Positions 25,201-32,212 of a stretch of DNA of 64,000 nucleotides are shown piece by piece. Location: NCBI RefSeq assembly GCF_036607905.1, contig NZ_CP144555.1, positions 2,170,001-2,234,000 on the forward strand, written 5' to 3'. Source of the DNA: Streptomyces sp. SCSIO 75703. Lineage in GTDB: Bacteria; Actinomycetota; Actinomycetes; Streptomycetales; Streptomycetaceae. The notes below the pieces were generated by a model that saw nothing but the letters and a program-made list of their open reading frames with translations, did not search any database and was not told the origin of the DNA. The translations under genes and the position numbers were made by a program. Position 1 is the stretch's first letter. Every line of letters starts with the position of its first letter.

Positions 25201-26127
25201 CGCCAGCACGCCGAGCGGGTGCGCACCGAGTCCGAGCGGCTGCGGGCCGAGGCGGAGCGGGAGGCCGAGCGGGTCACCGCCGCCGCCCGCGAGGAGGCCG
25301 GGCAGACCCTCGACGAGGCGCGCAAGGACGCCAACAAGCGGCGTTCGGAGGCGGCCGAGCAGGTCGACACCCTCATCAACGAGACCGCCTCGGAGGCGGA
25401 CAAGCTCCTGACGGAGGCACAGCAGCAGGCGCTGAAGACGACCGTGGACGCAGAGGCGCAGGCGGACTCGATGGTGGGCGCGGCCCGCACCGAGGCCGAC
25501 CGGATCGTGTCCGAGGCGACCCTGGAGGGCAACGCCCGGGTGGAGAAGGCCCGGACCGACGCGGACGAGCTGCTGGTCGGCGCGCGCCGGGACGCCACCG
25601 CCATAAGGGAGCGGGCGGAGGAGCTGCGCGACCGGCTCACCTCGGAGATCGAGGAGCTGCACGAGCGGGCCCGCCGCGAGGCGGCCGAGACCATGAAGTC
25701 GGCGGGCGACCGCTGCGACGCGCTGGTGAAGGCGGCCGAGGAGCAGCTCGCCAAGGCGCAGACGAAGTCGAAGGAGATCGTCTCGGAGGCCAACTCCGAG
25801 GCGGGCAAGGTGCGCATCGCCGCGGTCAAGAAGGCCGAGGGCCTGCTGAAGGAGGCCGAGCAGAAGAAGGCCAAGCTCATCAAGGAGGCCGAGGAGCTGA
25901 AGGCCGAGGCGATCCGCGAGGCCCGGCGCTCGGTCGAGGAGGGCAGGCGGGAGCTGGAGATCCTGGTGCGGCGCCGCGAGGACATCAACGCCGAGATCTC
26001 CCGGGTCCAGGACGTGCTGGAGGCGCTGGAGTCCTTCGAGGCCCCGACGGGCGGCAAGGACAACGGGGTCAAGGCGGGCGCGACAGTGGGGGCCCCACGT
26101 TCGGGTGGCAAGTCGTCAGACGGGTAG
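22246..26127 (+). CDS. scy: Scy, giant coiled-coil organiser of hyphal tip growth
   Basis: 1293 aa. The start is set at the GTG at 22246 (VRGYESQEREP); an in-frame TTG ten codons earlier is less likely. The N-terminal 50 residues contain a DivIVA-like stretch (EDLGYQVEVLRAKLHEARR); almost all the rest is a continuous coiled coil built from repeats of the type AEAEAERLRAEA with long-period phasing. In S. coelicolor Scy scaffolds the tip organising centre with DivIVA and FilP and sets the number of growth tips. Size and the adjacent filP gene confirm it. The repetitive codons produce long spurious frames on both strands. Confidence 0.95.
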   Translation: MRGYESQEREPAADVDHLSRFEAEMKRLKTDREKAIQHAEDLGYQVEVLRAKLHEARRTIMSRPAFDGGDLGYQAEQLMRNAQMQADQLRADAERELSQARAQTQRILQEHAEQAARLQAELHQEAVTRRQQLDQELAERRQTVESHVNENVAWAEQLRARTEQQARRLLDESRAEAEQAMAAARAEAERLTAEARQRLQNDAESARAEAEQLLRRARADAERLLNAASSQAQEATDHAERLRTSTATESESARRQAQELSRAAEQRMTEADEALRKARAEAEKLVAEAEESAAKALAGAESANEQRTRTAKEQVARLVSEATKDAESTKAEAEQLVADARAEAEKIVAEAAEKARALTAEESATQLSKAAKTAEEVLDKASEEAKRTTRAAAEEAERIRAEAEAEADRLRAEAHDIAAQLKGAAKDDTKEYRAKTVELQEEARRLRGEAEQLRADAVAEGEKIRAEARKEAVAQIEEAARTAEELLAKAKADADELRQSATADSEKVRTEAIERATALRRQAEETLERTRAETERQRTEAAERAEALQEEAEKAARELREEAERAMRARQEEAAEELTRLQSEAEERLATAEQALAEAREEAERIRREAGEEGERLRADAAERVRTLQQQAETEAERLRTEAAADASASRAEGEAVAVRLRSEAASEAERLKTEAQESADRVRAEAQTAAERLAAEASETLAAAQEEAARRRREAEEVLGSAREEAGRERERAREQSEELLASARTRVEEAQAEAVRLVEEADRRATEMVSAAEQHAQQVRESVAGLHEQAQEEIAGLRSAAEHAAERARREAGEEADRVRADAYAERERAGEDAARLRREAREESEAAAALAERTVTEAIAEADRVRADVAEHAQRVRTEASDAIAEAEQNASRTRADAREDANRIRSDAAAQADTLITEARSEAERLTAETAAETERLRTETAAEAERLRAETAAEAERLVSEAAGEAERLRAEAAETVGSARQHAERVRTESERLRAEAEREAERVTAAAREEAGQTLDEARKDANKRRSEAAEQVDTLINETASEADKLLTEAQQQALKTTVDAEAQADSMVGAARTEADRIVSEATLEGNARVEKARTDADELLVGARRDATAIRERAEELRDRLTSEIEELHERARREAAETMKSAGDRCDALVKAAEEQLAKAQTKSKEIVSEANSEAGKVRIAAVKKAEGLLKEAEQKKAKLIKEAEELKAEAIREARRSVEEGRRELEILVRRREDINAEISRVQDVLEALESFEAPTGGKDNGVKAGATVGAPRSGGKSSDG

Positions 26128-26264
26128 CCTTGGGGGCCAGTTACGTGTCTTCTTGTGACCTTTGGCCCGTACCTTGGCAAGCCGTGCGCGGGTCCGCCAC
26201 CCAAAAGGGGTGTCATTCTCCAGATCAAACGTGCATCCGCTCGATGACACACCGCATTGGCGCC

Positions 26265-26270
26265 TAGGAT
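26265..26270 (+). promoter_or_regulatory. Possible filP -10 element
   Basis: TAGGAT lies 50 bases upstream of the filP ATG in a 192-base scy-filP gap that has comparatively low G+C. No convincing -35 is seen, but the gap length suggests filP has its own promoter. Confidence 0.3.
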
Positions 26271-26319
26271 TCCCCCTATCACCTCACTACCTCACCGGTC
26301 TCTTTCGGACAGGAACCCC

Positions 26320-27255
26320 ATGAGCGACACTTCCCCCTACGGCTTCGAGCTTGTGCGGCGTGGGTACGACCGCGCTCAGGTGGACGAACGTATCTCCAAG
26401 CTCGTCTCCGACCGTGACAGCGCTCTCTCCCGCATCACCGCCCTGGAGAAGCGCATCGAGGAGCTCCACCTCGAGACTCAGAACGCCCAGGCCCAGGTCA
26501 ACGACGCCGAGCCGTCGTACGCCGGTCTCGGCGCGCGGGTCGAGAAGATCCTGCGCCTCGCCGAGGAGGAGGCCAAGGACCTGCGCGAGGAGGCCCGCCG
26601 CGCCGCCGAGCAGCACCGCGAGCTGGCCGAGTCCGCGGCCCAGCAGGTGCGCAACGACGCCGAGTCCTACGCCACGGACCGCAAGGCCAAGGCCGAGGAC
26701 GAGGGCGTCCGGATCGTGGAGAAGGCCAAGAGCGACGCGTCGCAGCTGCGCGCCGAGGCCCAGAAGGACGCGCAGTCCAAGCGGGAGGAGGCGGACGCGC
26801 TCTTCGAGGAGACCCGCGCCAAGGCCGCCCAGGCCGCCGCCGACTTCGAGACCAACCTCGCCAAGCGCCGCGAGCAGTCCGAGCGCGACCTCGCCTCGCG
26901 TCAGGCGAAGGCCGAGAAGCGGCTCGCGGAGATCGAGCACCGCGCCGAGCAGCTCCGCCTGGAGGCGGAGAAGCTGCGCACCGACGCCGACCGCCGCGCC
27001 CGCCAGACCGTGGAGACGGCGCAGCGCCAGGCCGAGGACATCGTCGCCGACGCCAACGCCAAGGCGGACCGGGTCCGTTCCGAGTCGGAGCGCGAGCTGG
27101 CGGCGCTCACCAACCGCCGCGACTCCATCAACGCGCAGCTCACCAACGTGCGCGAGATGCTGGCGACCCTCACGGGCGCCGCGGTGGCCGCGGCCGGCGC
27201 TCCGGCCGACGACGAGTCGGCCGGCCTCGGGGTCCCGGCCCAGCAGTCGCGCTGA
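26320..27255 (+). CDS. filP: FilP, intermediate-filament-like coiled-coil protein
   Basis: 311 aa from MSDTSPYGFELVRRGYD, with AGGA upstream. Begins with a short DivIVA-like head (YDRAQVDERISKLVSDRDSALSRI), then a coiled coil of about 220 residues and a short Ala-rich tail. FilP forms cytoplasmic filament networks near hyphal tips that give mechanical rigidity and interacts with Scy and DivIVA. A perfect 16-base terminator stem follows 36 bases after the stop. Confidence 0.95.
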   Translation: MSDTSPYGFELVRRGYDRAQVDERISKLVSDRDSALSRITALEKRIEELHLETQNAQAQVNDAEPSYAGLGARVEKILRLAEEEAKDLREEARRAAEQHRELAESAAQQVRNDAESYATDRKAKAEDEGVRIVEKAKSDASQLRAEAQKDAQSKREEADALFEETRAKAAQAAADFETNLAKRREQSERDLASRQAKAEKRLAEIEHRAEQLRLEAEKLRTDADRRARQTVETAQRQAEDIVADANAKADRVRSESERELAALTNRRDSINAQLTNVREMLATLTGAAVAAAGAPADDESAGLGVPAQQSR

Positions 27256-27291
27256 CGCGCGGCGTCCAGCGGCCGGACGACGTCGGAACAG

Positions 27292-27335
27292 GCGGCGAGG
27301 TCCTCTGTCACTGGGGTGGCAGAGGACCTCGCCGC
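27292..27335 (+). terminator. filP terminator
   Basis: GCGGCGAGGTCCTCTG (27292-27307) pairs perfectly with its complement at 27320-27335 across a 12-base loop. It lies between filP and the next gene on the same strand, ending only 16 bases before the next ATG. Confidence 0.85.
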
Positions 27336-27339
27336 GTTC

Positions 27340-27345
27340 TAGCGT
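27340..27345 (+). promoter_or_regulatory. Putative leaderless ABC-1 promoter -10
   Basis: TAGCGT ends exactly six bases before the ATG at 27352, immediately after the filP terminator. There is no room for a leader with a ribosome-binding site, so the ABC operon probably begins as a leaderless transcript. The -35 region would lie inside the terminator stem. Confidence 0.45.
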
Positions 27346-27351
27346 GGACGC

Positions 27352-28359
27352 ATGATCGAGATCGAGGGGCTGACGAAGCGGTACGGCGAGAAGATGGCGG
27401 TGAACAACCTGACGTTCACCGTACGCCCGGGGATCATCACCGGCTTCCTCGGGCCCAACGGCGCGGGCAAGTCGACCACCATGCGGATGGTGCTCGGACT
27501 GGACCGGCCCACCGCCGGCCGGGTCCGGATCGACGGCAGGCGCTATGACCAGTTGAAGGACCCGCTCACCGTCGTCGGCGCGCTGCTGGACGCCAAGGCG
27601 GTGCACGGCGGGCGCAGCGCGTACAACCATCTGCTGTGCCTGGCGCAGGCCAACGGCATCCCGTCCCGCCGGGTCGGCGAGGTGCTGGACACGGTGGGTC
27701 TGACGCCGGTGGCGAAGAAGAAGGCCAAGGGGTTCTCCCTGGGCATGGGGCAGCGGCTGGGCATCGCCGGCGCGCTGCTCGGAGATCCGCGCATCCTGAT
27801 GTTCGACGAGCCGGTCAACGGACTGGACCCGGAGGGCATCCACTGGATCCGCAACCTGATGAAGACGCTGGCCGGCCAGGGCCGGACGGTCTTCGTCTCC
27901 TCCCACCTGATGAGCGAGATGGCGCTCACCGCGGACCACCTGGTGGTCATCGGCCAGGGCCGGCTGCTGGCGGACACGTCGATGGCCGACTTCATCGAGC
28001 GCAACTCGCGCAGCTACGTGCGGGTCCGCGCCCCGGAGCGGGAGCGGCTGCTGGACGCGCTGCACGAGGCGGGGCTCACCGCCACCGAGGCGGGCGAGGT
28101 GCTGGAGGTCGAGGGGGACGCGGCGCGGGCGGTCGGTGAACTGGCCGCGCGCAAGGGCCTGGTGCTCCACGAGCTGAGCCCGCAGCGGGCCTCGCTGGAG
28201 GAGGCGTTCATGGGGCTGACGGCGGGGTCGGTCGAGTACCACGCCCACGGCGGGCAGCCGCCGGCGGGAGCGGGGCCGGAGCAGGCCGCGGTGGTCCCGG
28301 GGCCACCGGGACCCGGAGCGGGACAGCAGCAGTGGGGCAGCGAGTGGAGGCAGCGATGA
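27352..28359 (+). CDS. ABC transporter ATPase (module 1)
   Basis: 335 aa. Walker A GPNGAGKST, signature LGMGQRLGIAGALLG, Walker B ILMFDEPVNGLDPEG and the H-loop SSHLMSEM are intact. Belongs to the ABC-2/DrrA-like exporter ATPases that pair with WTKIRS-type permeases. The C-terminus continues 50 residues past the usual end as a Gly/Pro/Gln-rich tail. The stop overlaps the permease start (ATGA). Substrate is not predictable; relatives are involved in antibiotic or bacitracin-type resistance or in envelope functions. Confidence 0.9.
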   Translation: MIEIEGLTKRYGEKMAVNNLTFTVRPGIITGFLGPNGAGKSTTMRMVLGLDRPTAGRVRIDGRRYDQLKDPLTVVGALLDAKAVHGGRSAYNHLLCLAQANGIPSRRVGEVLDTVGLTPVAKKKAKGFSLGMGQRLGIAGALLGDPRILMFDEPVNGLDPEGIHWIRNLMKTLAGQGRTVFVSSHLMSEMALTADHLVVIGQGRLLADTSMADFIERNSRSYVRVRAPERERLLDALHEAGLTATEAGEVLEVEGDAARAVGELAARKGLVLHELSPQRASLEEAFMGLTAGSVEYHAHGGQPPAGAGPEQAAVVPGPPGPGAGQQQWGSEWRQR

Positions 28360-29132
28360 GCACGGCGCCGGCGCAGGTCGTCCGGTCCGAGTGGACCAAG
28401 ATCCGTTCGGTGGCGTCCACGGTGTGGACGCTCTCCCTCGCCGTGGTCGTCACGGTCGCCCTCGGCATGCTGATCTCGGCGTTGTCGAAGAGCGAGTTCG
28501 GCAACCTCGGCGCACGGGACCGGCTCTCCTTCGACCCGACGTACATCAGCTTCGCCGGGATGAGCCTCGGCCAGCTCGCCATGATCGTGTTCGGCGTGCT
28601 GGTGGTCGCCAACGAGTACGGCTCGGGCATGATCCGCACCTCACTGGCGGCCGTGCCGCAGCGGGCGACCTTCCTGTTCAGCAAGGTCGCGGTGGCCACG
28701 GCGCTCGCGCTGGTGGTGGGGATGGCGACGAGTTTCGTCACCTTCTTCCTGGGCCAGGCGATGCTGGGCGACCTGCGGGCGTCGATCGGGGACCCGGGTG
28801 TGCTGCGCGCGGTCCTGGGCGGGGGCCTGTACATGACCCTCATCGCCATGTTCTCGATGGGCGTGGCGGCGATGCTGCGCTCGCCGATGCTCTCCCTGGG
28901 CATCCTGATGCCGTTCTTCTTCCTGATCTCCGGCATCCTGGGCGCCGTCTCGGCGACGAAGAAGGTCGGCCGGTTCCTGCCGGACCAGGCGGGCAGCAAG
29001 ATCATGCAGGTGGTCACGCCGGTCGGTGACGACACGCCGTACGGACCCTGGGGCGGCCTCGGGATCATGGCGCTGTGGGTGCTCGCGGCGCTGATCGGCG
29101 GCTACCTGGTCCTGCGGCAGCGGGACGCGTAG
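28356..29132 (+). CDS. ABC-2 type permease (module 1)
   Basis: 258 aa from the ATG at 28356. Begins with VVRSEWTKIRS, the N-terminal signature of this permease group, followed by six predicted membrane segments (VWTLSLAVVVTVALGMLISAL first, MALWVLAALIGGYLVL last). Between the segments is the conserved NEYGSGMIRTSL loop. The stop codon TAG is also the first bases of a perfect 44-nt palindrome. Partner of the preceding ATPase. Confidence 0.9.
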   Translation: MSTAPAQVVRSEWTKIRSVASTVWTLSLAVVVTVALGMLISALSKSEFGNLGARDRLSFDPTYISFAGMSLGQLAMIVFGVLVVANEYGSGMIRTSLAAVPQRATFLFSKVAVATALALVVGMATSFVTFFLGQAMLGDLRASIGDPGVLRAVLGGGLYMTLIAMFSMGVAAMLRSPMLSLGILMPFFFLISGILGAVSATKKVGRFLPDQAGSKIMQVVTPVGDDTPYGPWGGLGIMALWVLAALIGGYLVLRQRDA

Positions 29133-29174
29133 GGTCTTTGGTTTGGATCCGGCCGGATCCAAACCAAAGACCCT
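29131..29174. repeat. 44-nt perfect palindrome after ABC module 1
   Basis: AGGGTCTTTGGTTTGGATCC (29131-29150) is followed by GGCC and its exact complement (29155-29174). It starts within the permease stop codon and ends in a run-free region, so it could terminate transcription. A diverged left arm occurs at 11472-11497, also just past a stop codon, marking it as a member of an interspersed repeat family. Confidence 0.85.
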
Positions 29175-29195
29175 GGCCGCGCCCGGCCGAGGACG

Positions 29196-29227
29196 GTCCC
29201 CGGGCGGGTCGGGAGGCGCCCGGGGAC
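29196..29227. terminator. Second stem-loop after ABC module 1
   Basis: GTCCCCGGGCG (29196-29206) pairs with CGCCCGGGGAC (29217-29227) around a 10-base loop, 22 bases past the 44-nt palindrome. Confidence 0.55.
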
Positions 29228-29467
29228 CACGCCGGGGGCGCGCGGGGAGCGCGCCGCGACGGCTCGGCACCCCGGCGTCCCTAACCCGTCCGGAATCGAT
29301 CGACGCGGACCGAGTCCGGTTCGGACAGCACGCAGGAACGACCCGAGCTGGTCAGAGTCCGATCGGGGAAGGATCGACGCCCGACTGATCCTGTTTCCGG
29401 GGCCTCCCCGATGCTGCGCCGGCGCCGCTTCCGGATCACTTCGGACACGACGGGATTTTGCTCGGAC

Positions 29468-29498
29468 TTGAACGGAACCGTCAGCCGCTCGATATCCT
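29468..29498 (+). promoter_or_regulatory. Possible promoter of ABC module 2
   Basis: TTGAAC (29468-29473) and TATCCT (29493-29498) are 19 bases apart, somewhat long for a vegetative promoter, 60 bases upstream of the ATPase start. Confidence 0.3.
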
Positions 29499-29557
29499 CC
29501 TAACCCTTACGGGGGGCGTATGCCCCGCTGTCCTGAACCTTCCGATGGGTGCGGAGC

Positions 29558-30748
29558 ATGATCGAAGCAGTCGGCCTGACCAAGCGCTACGGCGACAAGA
29601 CCGCTGTGGACGACCTGTCCTTCCAGGTGCGGCCCGGCACCGTCACCGGCTTCCTGGGCCCGAACGGCTCGGGCAAGTCCACGACGATGCGGATGATCCT
29701 CGGCCTGGACAACCCCACCGCGGGACACGTGACGATCGGCGGCTACCCGTACCGCACGCTGCCCAACGCGCCCCGCCAGGTCGGCGCGCTGCTCGACGCC
29801 AAGGCCGTGCACGGCGGACGCACCGCCCGCAACCACCTGCTGAGCCTCGCCCAGCTCTCCGGCATCCCCGACCGCCGGGTCGACGAGGTGCTCGGCGTGG
29901 TCGGCCTCCAGCACGTGGCCCGGCGCCGTTCCAAGGGCTTCTCCCTCGGCATGGGCCAGCGGCTCGGCATCGCCGCCGCCCTGCTCGGCGACCCCCAGGT
30001 GCTCCTCTTCGACGAGCCGGTCAACGGCCTCGACCCCGAGGGCATCCTCTGGGTGCGCAACCTGATGAAGGCGCTCGCGGCCGAGGGACGCACCGTCTTC
30101 GTCTCCTCCCACCTGATGAGCGAGATGGCGCTCACCGCCGACCACCTGATCGTCATCGGCCGCGGCCGGCTGCTCGCCGACATGAGCGTGACCCGGTTCA
30201 TCTCGGCGAACTCCGCCGACTTCGCCCGGGTCCGCACCCCCGACGGCGAGCCGCCGCTGCGCGAGAAGCTGACCGCCGCGCTGACCGAGGCCGGCGGCCA
30301 CGTCCTGCCCGAGCAGGACGGCGCGCTGCGCGTGACCGGGCTGCCGCTCCCGCGTATCAGCGACGTGGCGCACGAGAGCGGTGTCCGGCTGTGGGAGCTG
30401 TCCCCGCACCAGGCGTCGCTGGAGGAGGCGTACATGCGGATGACGCAGGGCGCCGTCGACTACCGCTCGACCATCGACGAGAAGGCCGGCCTCCGGGAGC
30501 CGCTGCCGCCCGGCGCACAGCCGCCGATGCCGGTGCCCGGCCAGGGCCAGCCCGGCTGGTACGCACCGCCCCCGCCGCAGCCGAACGGCATGGCCCCGGC
30601 GCCCGCCCCGGTCCCGCAGAACCCGTACGCCGCCCCGGGCGCCCCGCCCGCCGCACCGGCCCCGCCGTCCTCCGGCCCCGCCCCCGCCGCCCCCGCGCCC
30701 GCGCCCGCGCCCGCCACCGACCCGACCACGCCCGAGGACGTCCGATGA
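29558..30748 (+). CDS. ABC transporter ATPase (module 2) with Pro/Ala-rich tail
   Basis: 396 aa from the ATG at 29558, chosen because the protein then aligns with module 1 (MIEAVGLTKRYG); a GTG three codons upstream is possible. Walker A GPNGSGKST, signature LGMGQRLGIAAALLG, Walker B VLLFDEPVNGLDPEG and H-loop SSHLMSEM are intact. The last 75 residues are Pro/Ala/Gly-rich and disordered, longer than in module 1. The ATPase cores are so alike that the modules must be duplicates. Stop overlaps the next start (ATGA). Confidence 0.9.
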   Translation: MIEAVGLTKRYGDKTAVDDLSFQVRPGTVTGFLGPNGSGKSTTMRMILGLDNPTAGHVTIGGYPYRTLPNAPRQVGALLDAKAVHGGRTARNHLLSLAQLSGIPDRRVDEVLGVVGLQHVARRRSKGFSLGMGQRLGIAAALLGDPQVLLFDEPVNGLDPEGILWVRNLMKALAAEGRTVFVSSHLMSEMALTADHLIVIGRGRLLADMSVTRFISANSADFARVRTPDGEPPLREKLTAALTEAGGHVLPEQDGALRVTGLPLPRISDVAHESGVRLWELSPHQASLEEAYMRMTQGAVDYRSTIDEKAGLREPLPPGAQPPMPVPGQGQPGWYAPPPPQPNGMAPAPAPVPQNPYAAPGAPPAAPAPPSSGPAPAAPAPAPAPATDPTTPEDVR

Positions 30749-31596
30749 GCACGCCCCAGCCCCCGGCGGCACCGGCCGCGCCCGGTCAGCCCCACCCCGC
30801 CTACACCTCGCCGATCCCGGTGGTGCGCACCCACCTCGGGCACGCCGTCGCCTCCGAGTGGACCAAGATCCGCTCGGTGCGCTCGACCGTGTGGACGCTC
30901 GGCATCTTCGTCCTGCTGGTCGTCGGCATCGGACTGCTGACCGGCCTCGTGGTCTCCGCGTCCTCGTCGAGCCTGGACGGCGAGAACGCGCTCGGCCTCG
31001 GCTTCTTCGGCCTGCTGCTGGGCGGCATGTGCCTGATCACGCTCGGCGTCATGACGACCGCCTCCGAGTACGGCACCGGCATGGTGCGCACCACGATGAC
31101 CGCCTGCCCGAGCCGCGGCCGGGTGCTCGCGGCGAAGGGGATCGTCTTCTTCCTGGTGGCGTTCGTGGTGACGCTGGTCTCCACCACCCTCGTCGCGCTC
31201 ACGCACGTGGCGATGACGCGGGACAACGGCGCGGTGGAGCCGACCGGCGCGGAGTGGCTGAAGGCCACCGTCGGCGTCTCGCTCTACATGGCGTTGCTCG
31301 GGCTGCTCTCGCTCGCCGTCGGCTCGGTGGTGCGGCACTCGGCGGGCGCCATCACCATCATGATCGGCGCCGTGCTGGCCCCGCTGGTGATCGCGCTCTT
31401 CATGTTCGCGGAGTCCCTGGAGAACGTGCGGATGGCCCTGTTCGAGTACTCGATCCCGAACCAGATGAGCATCTTCTACGCGAACTCCCTCTCCACCACC
31501 GGCCCGTCCGGCTGGGACCCGCTGTGGATCATGCTCGGGGTGACGGTCGCCGTCTACGCGGGCGCCTTCGCCCTGCTGGAGAAACGGGACGTCTGA
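30745..31596 (+). CDS. ABC-2 type permease (module 2)
   Basis: 283 aa. A 30-residue Pro/Ala-rich N-terminus precedes the group signature ASEWTKIRSVRSTVWTLG, then six membrane segments with the conserved SEYGTGMVRTTM loop. Its Pro-rich N-terminus and the Pro-rich tail of its ATPase are the main differences from module 1. It partners the preceding ATPase. It is convergent with the zinc-finger gene, eight bases apart. Confidence 0.9.
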   Translation: MSTPQPPAAPAAPGQPHPAYTSPIPVVRTHLGHAVASEWTKIRSVRSTVWTLGIFVLLVVGIGLLTGLVVSASSSSLDGENALGLGFFGLLLGGMCLITLGVMTTASEYGTGMVRTTMTACPSRGRVLAAKGIVFFLVAFVVTLVSTTLVALTHVAMTRDNGAVEPTGAEWLKATVGVSLYMALLGLLSLAVGSVVRHSAGAITIMIGAVLAPLVIALFMFAESLENVRMALFEYSIPNQMSIFYANSLSTTGPSGWDPLWIMLGVTVAVYAGAFALLEKRDV

Positions 31597-31604
31597 CCGG
31601 TCGC

Positions 31605-31937
31605 TCAGAACCGGGGCGCGTTACGGGACCGCTGCACCCGCGTGGTGCGGCGGTCCCGCGCGTTCCAGCAGGAGGTGTGCCAGTGCCTGCGGTCGTCCAC
31701 GCCGGAGTGCTGTGGCCAGGCCACGACGTGCGGGACACCGTCCGGGATCGACTGGTCGCAGCCGGGGCAGCGGTAGGACTTGCCGCGGGCGCTGGCGCCG
31801 GCCACGTGCCGTACGCTCCACTCCTCGCCGCGCCAGCCGGTCGAGGTCTGCCACCCCCCGTACCGGCTCGCGTCCTCGTCCCCGTCGCCGCGGGCGGCCT
31901 GGCGGGGTCCCTTGGGTCGGTTGCGGCGCGGGGACAC
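31605..31937 (-). CDS. Small zinc-finger protein, conserved in Streptomyces
   Basis: 110 aa from the GTG at 31937 (VSPRRNRPKGP), with GAGG upstream; the open frame extends 71 codons further without support. The basic N-terminus is followed by YGGWQTSTGWRGEEWSVRHVAG and a treble-clef-like metal site: CPGC, then His and HWHTSCWNARDRRT (one His/Cys pair). The C-terminus is Arg-rich (VQRSRNAPRF). Databases often call relatives 'ATP/GTP-binding protein', which nothing in the sequence supports. A nucleic-acid-binding role is a guess from charge and finger. Confidence 0.75.
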   Translation of the reverse strand: MSPRRNRPKGPRQAARGDGDEDASRYGGWQTSTGWRGEEWSVRHVAGASARGKSYRCPGCDQSIPDGVPHVVAWPQHSGVDDRRHWHTSCWNARDRRTTRVQRSRNAPRF

Positions 31938-32212
31938 GGGACACCTCACGGAAGCTCTGCGGGACGGAACGGGCCGCGTCCAGCGTACGCGGCGCGCACC
32001 CGGGTCCGGGGACGACGCGGACCCCGCCCGCCGCCGCGACGCGCCCCGCCGCGGTCTCCTTCGGGTGCCGTCGGGGCCCATGAGGGGGCACCGGACCGGG
32101 CGTTCAACAGACAATCGGTAAATCCCTTCGCCGCACCGTGTCCTCGGCACGTGTCAGACGGTTATGCCCTGCGGGGGAGCTCCGTGTCGGAGCCGAGGAA
32201 GCAGGAAGAGCA

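Larger units (their letters stand above)
29133..29557. other. 425-base gap between the two ABC modules
   Basis: No gene is supported. It holds the 44-nt palindrome, an 11-base stem (29196-29227), and from about 29280 a less G+C-rich region that leads to a possible promoter (29468-29498) for module 2. Confidence 0.6.

Noticed and set aside
21742..25662. Open frame of 1306 codons on the minus strand opposite scy
   Set aside because: It is the antisense image of the Ala/Glu/Arg-rich coiled-coil codons; its translation is Leu/Gly-rich low complexity without a domain or ribosome-binding site.
29458..30744. Upstream extension of the module 2 permease frame
   Set aside because: It is the off-frame of the ATPase gene; the permease starts with ATG at 30745 overlapping the ATPase stop.
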